This document shows positions 33,970 through 43,622 of a stretch of DNA of 64,000 nt, piece after piece. Every line of letters begins with the position of its first letter. Positions within the stretch are counted from its first letter, which is position 1. Made by a program: the position numbers and the translations under genes. The stretch is from Rapana venosa (taxonomy: Eukaryota > Mollusca > Gastropoda > Neogastropoda > Muricidae), in NCBI GenBank assembly GCA_028751875.1, contig CM054154.1, positions 53,903,753-53,967,752 on the forward strand. The letters run 5' to 3'. The notes below the pieces were generated by a model. It had not been told where the DNA came from and ran no database searches. It was given only the letters and a program-made list of their open reading frames with translations.

Positions 33970-34388
33970 ACGACGACGAGACCGCTTCCGGGGTAGATTG
34001 GCTCCGATTTGCAGTGAGCAAGCCAGGCGATGACGTCAGGGGTCAGACGAGAAGGCAGCGAGGAGCTTCTGCGGGAGTACTGTAGCCGCTCACTTGTACT
34101 GTTGATGTCGCTGGCACAAGCAGGCAGAGTGAGATCATGACTGGGGTCAGGGTCAGGGTCACTGGGGAGATGCTTGAGGCCGTTGGTGTTTGAAAAGTGC
34201 TCAATGTTGGTGCAAGGCAGAGAAAATGCCGGCCTTGTACAGTTCACTATGTAGACTCTGGCAAAAACGAAAAACCAAAACAGGAACAGTTTCACGGTTG
34301 TAGGGGGGTGAAACCCCTCCCATTGGCTCCAGTGATACATGGCACAGTCACTTGACAAAAAATTAACACATTTGGCACAGTCACTCAA
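33970..34388 (-). pseudogene. N-terminal segment of element C ORF2
   Basis: A minus-strand reading with MYHWSQWEGFHPP, a short hydrophobic stretch (KLFLFWFFVFARVYIV), PSDPDPDPSHDL, then SRLTPDVIAWLAHCK. After a frame change it continues as RKRSRRRRCKQSKDRRQLKV directly into the EN start. The LTP-x-V followed by a basic run before EN is the usual N-terminal layout of L2-like ORF2. No separate ORF1 is seen. Confidence 0.6.
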
Positions 34389-34554
34389 CGTATATTAAAC
34401 AAAAACATGGGAGTGAAGTGGCACTCAAACCATAACGGTGAATGACCCTTGACCCTATGTCTACCCTCCAGGCCATCCTCCTCCTCTGCTTTCACAGCAA
34501 TTAGGAGACAGGTTCTCTTCTTCCACCTGTTCCACCATTGGGATGTCCTCTTGG

Positions 34555-34880
34555 TAAAAAAAGACGGCATTAACAATGACATGCTGCAAAACCTGGGACC
34601 ATCAGCAAAGAAGATGATACTTAACATCTATAACATCAGCTGGTCTAGAGCATCAGTACCTCAGTCATGGAAAGATGCTATACAATTATCCCAGTTTACA
34701 AGAAGGGAAATACAAAACCAAAGCAGACAGCTACAGACCAATAAGTCTGACCAGCTGTGTGGGGAAGCTTATGGAGAGGTTCATCAACAACAGACTGACC
34801 TGGTACCTGGAGAAGGAAGAGATAATCTCTGACAACCAGGCTGATTCTGACAGCACAGATCCACCAAGGACCAGGTTGCT
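34555..34880 (+). pseudogene. RT fingers of element D
   Basis: Reads KKDGINNDMLQNLGPSAKKM, then SWSRASVPQSWKDAI. After a frame change it reads KYKTKADSYRPISLTSCVGK and LMERFINNRLTWYLEKEEII, then SDNQA. This is the first quarter of RT; the motifs with FxxxF and YADD that should follow are missing, so no polymerase can be made. Confidence 0.8.
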
Positions 34881-35116
34881 TAAGCAACTTTGTGCACAGT
34901 GTGTGAAGACTTGAGAGGCTGGATCCTGAACTGATGCAACAAGGGAACAAAGAAATATCAGCCCACTCCACAGAACCAGTGTGGAAGAGAGAGCAGTGCC
35001 CAGAAATCAGAGACATAGTTCCTGGCATCTTAACAAAAGGAACACAGTCAGTGCATGTGAGAAAAGTATTTATGCTATAGTACATGGAAGAGACCTGTCC
35101 AAGAGAACTCTGGACA

Positions 35117-35800
35117 CATGCATTCACAGATGGATTAGCAGAAGACGCTATCAGAATTGTGGGGGGGAGGGTTGAGTCCTCATTAATTTAAAAGATGGCA
35201 CAGAAATCTGCAATCAGTACCAATTGGAAAGTTCTCAACAAACTTCAGGGCTGAAGCAGATGCACTGTTGACAGCAACCAGTACACTCTGCACCAACAGA
35301 GAGGCAATTCACCCCAGAGCTGTCATCTTTTCAGACGTTCTGTCTGTACTTCAGTCCATTGAAAACTCACAGAACAAGGAACTTAACACCCTTGCCTCCG
35401 CTCTTGTTGCCCTGCAGCAGTCCACTGAGCATACAGTCATCCAGTGGGTTCCTCCACACTGCAGCATCCATGGCAACGAGGAAGCTGACATTCTAGCAAA
35501 GATAGGAGGTCAGATGCTTCAAGAGAAGCAAGAGGTGTATGAAGAGGCAAAGACAATAGTGAAGGAAAAGAGAAGATGGCTTCAGCAGCACCATAATGTC
35601 AACAGTAAGGATGACTTCTACTACCTCCTCCCCAGAGAAGACCAAGTAACCATTGTGAGGCTGAGGACTGGACACTTCTGACTCAGACATCACATGTTTA
35701 CCAAGTTCCACATCGGTGATTCTGAGACGTGCCCCTGTGGCACTTCTCCCACGACAGTGGAACACTTCCTCCAGACCTGTCCATCCAACACACCAAAACA
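35117..35800 (+). pseudogene. RNase H and Zn-knuckle of element D
   Basis: AFTDGLAEDAIRIVG (first Asp) and FRAEADALLTA (Glu) lie in a different frame from the 137-codon stretch 35268-35681, which has VIFSDVLSVLQSIENSQNKE (Asp) and VIQWVPPHCSIHGNEEADIL (His, Asp), then RRWLQQHHNV. After a stop at 35681 the reading RLRTGH, then ETCPCGTSPTTVEHFLQTCP, gives a complete CxC...H...C knuckle. Residues needed for RNase H are all visible. Confidence 0.82.
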
Positions 35801-35935
35801 TGAGGGCCGATATCTGGCCTACTGACCTGCCGATGAGGGACAAACTCTTCCGACCCCTGGAGGGCCTTCAGCGACATTTGTCAGGCCTCAGGAGTTACTG
35901 TCTGAGCGTCCGACAAAGAAGAAAAATATTTGCTG

Positions 35936-36330
35936 CCTGTCTCTCCCCCCCCCCTCCCTATCCCCCAAGACATATTGGTGGTGATTCTCTCTCTCTCTCC
36001 TCTTTTCAGTTCTAGCCACTACTGTGGTGTACGTCTTGGCTGATGTCTTTCACAGCCAGCCCCTCTTCCTTCTTTTCTGTCCCTGCTGTGCTTCTTTCAC
36101 AGCAAGTTTCTGCCATCCATTTCATTTCAGAGACCAGCCAGCTTGTAGGAGACGCTTGAATGCTGCCTCATTCCGGGAGAACAAGATATAGGCGTCATCA
36201 TTCTCAGTACAACTCTTGCTGGAGGGCACAAACACCATTGCTTGAAACACATTTTTTCCCATTTTTTCCTTTTAAATCTCAGATGTTGGAGTTTTAAACA
36301 AGATATACTAAAGTCACTTGTTGCTCTCTG
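35936..36330. repeat. Unclassified dispersed repeat Y, copy 2
   Basis: Matches 26520-26870 almost perfectly apart from a C-run expansion at 35946-35962 (ccccccccccctccctatcc). The conserved part runs to the ttgcttgaaacac block at 36230-36250, with weaker similarity to about 36330. Confidence 0.78.
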
Positions 36331-36553
36331 TCTCATTATCTTCACTCTTTCCACTTCCACTGCTTTTTTAAAGTCATTTTTTAAGAAACTGAAGTGGAAT
36401 GTATGCTCTAAGTTAGAGTAGGGAATCAGTTGATTATACCTAGCTAGGGTGGACACGTGCCAATGCAGTTTTACTCACTGTTGAGTGGTTTGAAAGTACC
36501 TACCTGCGTTTGTAATACATGCACTTTGATACCTAATTCTGAGTTAATTTCAA

Positions 36554-36614
<61 letters not shown>

Positions 36615-36950
36615 TACACGCACACACACACATTTACACATCTTCCAGAAAATAAGTATGAGGGTATGGACTGGGCCATTATAGTCCAGTGCAGATTTTG
36701 GGCATTTTTGGAATCCATTGAAAGACTACATGTATTGATAATGCAGACATTTTCCTCCTTTAAAAAAAAAAATCTTTTTTCCATTTTCATCTGTGCATTG
36801 CTCTGTTGTATTTTGTACCTAACATGGTGAACCTTAAGAGATGCTGTCCATAATCTAATAGAATTGAAGTTGTTGTTTTCTTTTTATACAAGTCGAGCGC
36901 TGAGTTTTAAATAAGAAAGAGAGAGAGAATCAGACAGACAGAGAGACAGA
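36331..36950. other. Unannotated sequence with CA microsatellite
   Basis: About 600 bases containing (CA)n at 36554-36611 and a short GA run at 36908-36950. No protein or RNA motif recognised. Confidence 0.6.
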
Positions 36951-36954
36951 TCAT

Positions 36955-37378
36955 CATCATCAGACCCGTGACCTTGGCGGTCGTGGGGGAGACATGAAAG
37001 ACGATGCCGTGGTAAGCCTCCTCCATCCATCTCGGTCCTCGGCTCTGCGCAGTAGTGCCGAGTCATTCATCCTGGTCCATTCTCTGATGTTGTCCATCCA
37101 TGACTTGTTCTGTCTTCCCCTCCTTCTGCCACCTTCCAGTGTTCCCTGCAGTACTGTTTTGGGCAGAGTGTTGTGGCGGGTGACGTGGCCGAACCATGTC
37201 AGCTTTTTCTTCTTGACGATGGTGAGAAGGGGTTCCTGTGGACCTGCCAGCCGTGTTATTTGACTCTTGACAAATTCATTGGTCTTTCGTTCTCTCCAGG
37301 ATATGCCCAGTAGTTTTCTATGGCATTTTGTTTCGAATGACTGGATTCGCTTTGCTAGACAGAGGCATAAAATATGAA
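36955..37378 (-). mobile_element. Family P 3' fragment (C-terminal end)
   Basis: The minus strand gives a clean example of the family P C-terminus across two frames: LLGISWRERKTNEFVKSQI, LAGPQEPLLTIVKKKKLTWF, GHVTRHNTLPKTVLQGTLEG, GRRRGRQNKSWMDNIREWT, and an end like SSFMSPPRPPRSRV, followed by a (TGATGA)-type tail at 36955. This is a 5'-truncated insertion of about 420 bases and is better preserved than the 2.3-5.4 kb copy. Confidence 0.85.
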
Positions 37379-37771
37379 TGAATGAAAGAATGAATGATCT
37401 TTAAATCAAGAATGAAAAACACTTTAATATCTCAACTTGAAAAATTATGATCAACATGCAAGGATAAACATTTTAGGCCAAGCATAGTCTTACAAGTATG
37501 TCCTGGTAAACAAACACAAATACATAAAAACAATCACAGAGAGAGATTGTTTGACTGATTGTTTGATAATCTTTATTCCCAAGGGTTACAGATAAGCATT
37601 GATATACATTTTTTCATCGGGTATTGCCCTGAAAGGGACTATCCTTAATCATCAGAGCTAATAGTTTCAGTAAAACATAAAAGTAAAAAAAATGTTAAAA
37701 AACAGATTTAAAGAAAGATTTTTTAAAATGTATATATGCCATATGAGAGAGGAGGGAGGGAGAGAGGCAGA

Positions 37772-37816
<45 letters not shown>

Positions 37817-38302
37817 GAGAGAGAGAGAGAGAGAGAGAGTATCATCAGAGAAAGAAAATAAACTTGCAAAACAAGGCACTAGAAAATCCGATGGCAAAAG
37901 GTGCGACAAAAGTCATTCAGTTATTGAAAACAAAGAAGACAGACAGGTAGATATGCAAATAGAAAGACAGGGACCTAGAGACAGATACCCTGGTCAATAA
38001 ATAGAAGTCTACAATGACTACTCAAATATCATAACAATACATAATACACAACTATGGAAAAGAATGTAAATTAGCAAGATACAAGTAAACATAATTACAT
38101 AGTGTTGATTGAGGTATGTTATAAAAGGGGAACATATAATTAAAAAGTAAGAAAAACAACAACAAAGAAATCCATTGATTCTTAATCTGGCATCAACAAA
38201 TCGAGTCAATCGGAGGGGGGGGGGGGGGGGGGGGGGGCTGACATAATTTTTTTTTAATCCTAGGTTACAAAATGAATTTAAAGCATCCTATCAATATATC
38301 AA

Positions 38303-38355
<53 letters not shown>

Positions 38356-38390
38356 GTGTGTGTGTGTGTGTGTGTGTGGAGAGAGAGATG

Positions 38391-38430
<40 letters not shown>

Positions 38431-38880
38431 ACAGACAAAGATGAGAGAGAGACTGAGGTCTTTAGAAAGAGTTGGGGAAGGGCAAGGGAGAGGGGGGAGG
38501 GGTAAGCTCCAAGACAGGTATTCAACACAGGCATGCACACAACTTTCTTACAGGTCTCCTCCTCCCTTCCAGTATTTATTTGCACTTAGGCGCTGTCAGT
38601 TTCGGCAACTCTGACGAATGACACTTGTCTCTGAAGCTTATCTCCCCTGTATAGGGGTCCTGCTTGGCGGTGTTAAGAGTGTGTCAGGGTGGTATTAGAC
38701 TTGTTCCAGGGTTGAGTCATATGTCAGAGGTACATGCATGGCTTATGCTCTTGTCAGTTGCTAATTATTGTCTGCCAGTCTTACGTGTGTACTGGGTGGA
38801 AACTCCTGTTGCTTCTGTTTGTGTGGTTGATCTTTGGTATTACCTGGTCAATCCCTTTTGTTAGTTTGTTTTGGTTTTAT
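37379..38880. other. Low-complexity DNA with a possible retroelement tail
   Basis: An AATG-rich stretch at 37379-37400; a tail-like segment at 37545-37690 (gataatctttattcccaagg), resembling the minus-strand 3' end of element H at 61745-61790; (GA)n at 37775-37839; a G-run at 38215-38237; (GT)n at 38306-38378 followed by GA and GACA repeats to 38435. No coding sequence supported. Confidence 0.6.
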
Positions 38881-41300
38881 GTTTGAGTGTTTTGTTTGTT
38901 TGAATGTCTGTTTGTTTTTTTTTGTTTTATTTTTTTTGTTTTCTTTTGTTTGTTTTTAAAACCTTTTGTGTTTTGGTTTTTTTTGTTGGTTTTTGTTTGG
39001 AAGGTTTTTGGGGGGTTTTTTGGGGTTTGGGTGGGAAATTTTTTGTGGTTTGGTATGGGTCATGAGATTGATTTTTGCATTCTTAATAAAAACCCCCCCC
39101 CTCCCCCCCCCCCCCCCCCCCCCCCGAAATTTGGGGAACACGAATATGCTGGTTTGTTTCTTTTTTTGTGTGGTGTGTTGTGTAAACCCAGATCTTTTCC
39201 CTTTCTGGGTAATAAAGAGTTGGGTTGGATTCTTTTTAAAAAAGAAAAAGGCAAATTAAAATTGTCATTGAAAGATTTTTTGTGTTATTTTTATAAAAAA
39301 ATTTAAAGGTGGTATAAAAAAGAAAATGTCCCAATCAAAAACCTCACAACAGCTTTGGGTTTTTGGCGTTGTGTCCCTAAAAAACAAATGTCAACCCCCA
39401 CCATTTGGGTGGACAACACATGTGCTTAGAAATATAAAACCTGTTTTGGGCGATGTCAATCCCTATGATCAGGGGGGAACTCCCGGGTGTTCAATTTAAA
39501 AGGTTGTTAGGAAAATTTTGGGTTTTTTTGGGTGGGTTAATATGTTGTTGTGATTTTAATATATTAATATATTATTATTTATAATTTTATATATTTTTTA
39601 TAATATATATATATTTATTATATTTATATTTAAACTAATTACGTAAGGTCTTGCATGAGAAGAAAACTTAAAAAATGATTTTTCGAATTGTGAGTTTTTT
39701 AAAACTTCTTGGAAGTAGTTTTTTTAATAATATTAGCCCTCCCCTTTTTAAAAAGGCCCATCAAACTTTGGGCAATCATAAAAAATTGAGGTTTGGGAAA
39801 GAGGAAAAGAAAACAAATGAAATTTTTAGCTTTTTCCAAGCATTTAGCCTCTTTGTATATTAAAAAAAAATTTTTTATAGTTTCCATGAACAAGAATATT
39901 TTAGAAGAGGTTTTTCCCTTTGTTTTAGTGTTTTTTTTTGTTGTGTTTTTTTGTATGTATGTTTTTTTTACCCATATATGTGTTTGGGGAAAAAGGCCGG
40001 CGGTCCCCATCCTCCAGGGTGATTTTGGGTTGGGTTGACCCCCAATGTCACGGGTGGGTCCCGGGTCCCGATGGAATAAAACCCAGCCTACAAAGGAGAA
40101 TTTCAAGCGTGAAATGGGGCCCTGAAGGTTTGGATCTCATACAAGGACCATGTCACCAAAAATAAAAGTCGGAATGATCACTCAAAAGTGGGGGATATAA
40201 AGACCTATGACCACGGCGAAAAAAGGAAATCGATGGTAGGGCAGTAACACCCCCAGAAGGATTAAAAGACCTCTGCAAAGAACAGTCCGGGGGAAAGAAA
40301 AGAGGGAGAAGGGAGAAATGGCGACGAAACCCTGATTGGACAGGGAAGGACTTCAGTGTCACCAGGCATGCCACGACGCGTAAGTGGGCCGGTCCCCGTT
40401 GTCCCCTTTAGCGCCCTACGACCGGCGGGTTAGGGACCGTGAACAGTGATGTTTATATCTGTGGTGTAGCGGGGGATGCTCGCGTGCTTAAGCATGCGTT
40501 GCTGTGTACTTGTAAGGTGCATTTTTTGGTGGGTGGTGTACGTTTGTTCTGTGTGGGGTTTTTTGGTTGTTGTTTTTTTTGTTTTTAAAAAACCCCGTTT
40601 TTGGGTTTTTGGGTTTGGGGTTTATTTGCAGTGTTTGGGGGAAAAAGCAGCAGAGCAGGGTTTGTGGAGCGCCCCCCAGGTGTCGGTGACGGGCGGGGTG
40701 TGCTCCGTCAGATCGTGACCGGGTGGGCATGTGCGTGGACGAGAAAAGGGGTGGCGTGGGTGAGCGCTGTGCCCCGGTACCCCGCTATCTGTTTGGGTGG
40801 AGGTCAACCAGTCCAGCCGCGAGAAAGGGGTGGTTGGGGGGGGGGGGTTGTGGTTTGGTTTTTTGTGTGTGTTGGGGAGGTTTTTTTTTGGGTGGGTGGG
40901 TGGGGAGAAGGGTAGTGTGTGGGGAGTGTTGTGTGTGAGGAGTTTAGGTGTGAATGTTTGTGTGGTTTTGTTTTGTTTTGTTCTATAATTAGCTTGGTCT
41001 TTTCTTCCTTGTGTGATCGTGTGAATTTTCTGTTTGTTCTCGCCCCCTATTTTTTGCGCATTTTCTGGCAAAATCAGACAGTTTAGTGCGCAGCATGGTA
41101 TCCCCAAACAAACACACACCCCACCCCACCCCAACACAGACACACAACCCCACAAACACTCTCTTCTCTTCCCCTTTCTCTCTCTCTCTCTCTTCTTTAA
41201 TTTTCATTATTCTTTCTTCCCTTTTCTATTTTCTTTGTTCCCCACGAGTTTGTAAAAAGGGTATTTTTTTTATGTTCGCAGGTTTTGAAAAATTATTGGT
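38881..41300. other. T/G-rich, homopolymer-inflated region
   Basis: Long runs of T, G, C and A alternate in a way not seen in flanking DNA (for example tttttggggggttttttggg at 39006 and a C-run at 39091-39125). One recognisable piece (the family P fragment at 40120-40450) also shows extra A and G in runs. I read it as retroelement-derived DNA with uncorrected homopolymer errors; the frames of up to 177 codons here have no motif. Confidence 0.55.
40120..40450 (+). mobile_element. Family P 3' fragment in a homopolymer-rich zone
   Basis: On the plus strand, 40133-40450 reads in shifting frames ISYKDHVTKNKSRNDHSKVG, KKRGRRREKWRRNPDWTGKD and RPTTGG. These are equivalent to the ISWRE..., RRRGRQNKSWMDNIREWT and PPRPPRSR parts of the family P C-terminus. 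Frame changes fall in A and G runs. Confidence 0.65.
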
Positions 41301-41379
41301 CTCTATTCCCTACTAAAAGGTAAGATGATTGCATATTTTTACTTTAAAGAGGTCCTTAAAAAGTGTTGGGTAAAAGAGT

Positions 41380-42188
41380 ATGAAATGTTACTGTCTTGAA
41401 CAGAGGGGATATATAAAGTACGTATTCAAGCCGATTCGAAGACCCCTTCAATATAACTAGTAAAAATTCACAAATTTAAGAAATTTGGGTTTCCCAATAT
41501 ATTTGTTGCAATCTGTGATTTTCTTGGTTTTTGGTCACAAATTCCTGAAAGTTTTCGAAGTCATTGTCATCATTCAAAATACTATAGTTGTAATTTGCTG
41601 TTTTGTGCATTAAAATCTCCCATTAATAGAAGATAGAAATCGTCATACTCACTCTGGAGGTCCAGTATACAGTGTTCCAAAATTTATATGCCAAAACTGT
41701 CTTGTTTTGTTTTTCAGAAAGGTGAATCATATGGAGGAACATATGAACACACTACAAACATATCCTTGCTTGTATTTAACAAATATGTGTACATCTTTAT
41801 AACAATAGTATTTTCATATTCAACATCAACTTTTTCAATAAAAGATGACAATGATTTCCTGATCATGACAATTACTCCTCCTGAATACCTTCCCTGACGA
41901 GAAAGCTTTCTAGCTTTGGAAGTAAACAACAAACAGTCATGAAAAGCAGGAAAGTCAAAATCAGTTCCAATGAACGTTTCTGTTAGACAAATAACATCAT
42001 ATTTCAAAAGGAAACTAACAAAGTACGTGTTATCTAATTTTGGTATAAGACCATGCACATTGTAATTCAGAAATTAAACATGACTTGTATTTACATTAGG
42101 GTCTGAAACTTCCGTATGCTTCACTGGCTCTTGAGATTTGCTCTTTGTTGCATTAAGGTGATCATTCTTACCTGGCTCCTTATCATAA
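41380..42188 (-). pseudogene. Endonuclease domain of element J
   Basis: A linker KSKSQEPVKHTEVSDPN, then NYNVHGLIPKLDNTYFVSFL, YDVICLTETFIGTDFDFP (catalytic Glu) and RYSGGVIVMIRKSLS in one frame (42058-41714), ending FVVCSYVPPYDSPF. Beyond a frame change, LLMGDFNAHKTANY (about 41640-41600) gives the GDFNA turn. The final SDH part is absent: the element is cut at about 41380. The same EN start occurs in element G2 (NVCGLIPKLEDPDFINFV). Confidence 0.78.
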
Positions 42189-42230
42189 TTTGTGGCCCGG
42201 TCGATTTCCTATTTTTTTAGCATCTGCAGC

Positions 42231-42319
<89 letters not shown>
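42231..42319. repeat. (AAT)n tail of F3
   Basis: About 29 ATT units on the minus strand, the 3' terminal repeat by which this family ends. Confidence 0.93.
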
Positions 42320-42320
<1 letters not shown>

Positions 42321-42436
42321 GGAATTTATATAGCGCTGTATCTTGCACAGACAAATCAAAGCGCTTGCACTCAACTCATTCTTACAGTCATGCAACCAAT
42401 AGCAGGTATAGTTCTAACAAGTCCCAAATGCACAAA

Positions 42437-42452
42437 CACACACACACACACA

Positions 42453-42547
<95 letters not shown>
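42437..42547. repeat. (CA)n in the F3 3' UTR
   Basis: About 50 CA units with one TTCA interruption; same position relative to the stop codon and tail as the GT runs in F1 and F2 (opposite orientation because F3 is on the minus strand). Confidence 0.93.
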
Positions 42548-42551
<4 letters not shown>

Positions 42552-43111
42552 GTTATACACTTTGGCATGGTGATGGAATTTTTTGGCTGTTGAAAAGCAG
42601 GGATAGCTATGAAATGAAACAGGAGAGGAAATTCTTAGGTTTGAAACAAATATGTCTTGAGGCCAGATTTAAAAGTGTCACAAAAAGATCTTTGGCGAAG
42701 AGAGATAGGGAGGCCATTCCAAATCGATGGACCAGAAACAGAGAAAGAGCGACGGCCAACAGTGGACTGGCTGAATCTAGGTGTTTGTAAGCACAAGGAA
42801 TCTGCAGCAGAGCGAAGGGAACGAGAAGAGGTGTACAGGTGGAGACATTCATAGAGGTAGGAGGGTGCTGTTTTGTGGAGACATTTGTAACAGAGAGTAC
42901 TGATCTTATAGTTTATTCTTTGTGGCACAGGCAGCCAGTGAAGTGATCGCAAAAGAGGGGTAATGCGCTCATATTTTTTTCTTTCTGAGGACTAGTCGAG
43001 CTGCAGAGTTTTTAAACGTTGATGGGAGTGGATAGATGATGCTGGCAGACCAGCCAAAAGAGAATTGCAATAGTCCAGACGTGAAAGAATGAGAGATGCC
43101 ACAGGCATTTA

Positions 43112-43622
43112 CCCCCTTAGCTTTTGCCTAAACCGTGGATCCAGACCCCTGTCCATGACTCCCTCATCAGTAGCTACCTTCACAAAAGAATCAGTAATGC
43201 TGCTCTGGCTATTAGACCGAGCTGAAACATAACGTCTGCTTTGCCTGGACCTAGTACTGCCTGTCTGGGAGGCAGCACGTCTGGGTCTTACAGCTTAAAC
43301 TGTGGGCAAAGACTGAGTGTTCTGACTAGCTGCTTGCTTGTTTTGAGTGTTGGAATTCTCTACAGCCAGCTGTTCATCAGTGCTTGTGTCATGTGCTGTC
43401 TGAAGTTGGCCAGTATTAGAAACCTTTTCTTTCTTTCGATTTAGTCATGCATTTATTTTCCATGTTGTCATCCATGTCATCATCTGTTTCTTTGTCACTG
43501 TCAGTACCTTCTGTCATCACTGCAGTGTCTACATCTTGATCATCTTGATGTACGTCATCGTCCGCCTCGTCATGTATGTCATTGGGACCCATGATGATGA
43601 TGTATATCATGATATGTTTCAA
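43112..43622 (-). pseudogene. ORF1 C-terminal part of element J
   Basis: An acidic stretch NDIHDEADDDVHQDDQDVD and TEGTDSDKETDDDMDDNMEN, followed by a Gln/Asn/Ser-rich part and RSNSQSSITDSFVKVAT near the end. The SQSSITD.F motif recurs in G2 ORF1 (TLSQSSITDAFRRRQ), which ties the two elements together. It functions, if at all, as an RNA-binding partner of ORF2; no RRM is in this piece. Confidence 0.65.

Larger units (their letters stand above)
30715..34390 (-). mobile_element. Element C: L2-like non-LTR retrotransposon with mostly intact ORF2
   Basis: Minus-strand element: an N-terminal segment (34388-33970), EN (33960-32970), RT and C-terminus (32985-31090), then a 3' region. The RT frame is uninterrupted over 631 codons; the EN part has about four single-step frame changes (near 34005, 33826, 33440 and 32975). 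The 3' region holds two successive tail-like modules rich in ATT/GTT repeats (30830-30895 and 30720-30800), each preceded by a gcgctt or tatatag box like other L2 tails. Intact RT with broken EN suggests either a young copy or uncorrected sequencing indels. Confidence 0.88.
34420..35930 (+). mobile_element. Element D: deleted RT-RNase H retrotransposon
   Basis: Plus-strand remnant with only the start of RT (34555-34860) joined, by loss of the catalytic palm, to RNase H (35117-35690) and a Zn-knuckle C-terminus (35700-35790). The type differs from A and B: the RT fingers resemble elements with IPVYKKGK...YRPISLTSCVGKLMERFINNR. Repeat Y starts exactly where D's coding region ends (35936), which raises the possibility that Y is D's 3' UTR. 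Confidence 0.8.
42190..43110 (-). mobile_element. Family F (L2/CR1-like) fragment F3, inserted in element J
   Basis: 5'-truncated copy with an intact 105-codon end frame (42952-42635): RSLHWLPVPQRINYKISTLC, LRSAADSLCLQTPRF, GRRSFSVSGPSIWNGLPISL and FKSGLKTYLFQT*. Upstream are LILSRLDYCNSLLAGLPASS and a frameshift near 42985. 3' of the stop: a unique spacer, (CA)n at 42437-42547, the conserved tail (42320-42436, with tagcgctgtatcttgca on the plus strand) and (AAT)n at 42231-42319. This copy shows the family's true C-terminus best. Confidence 0.88.
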
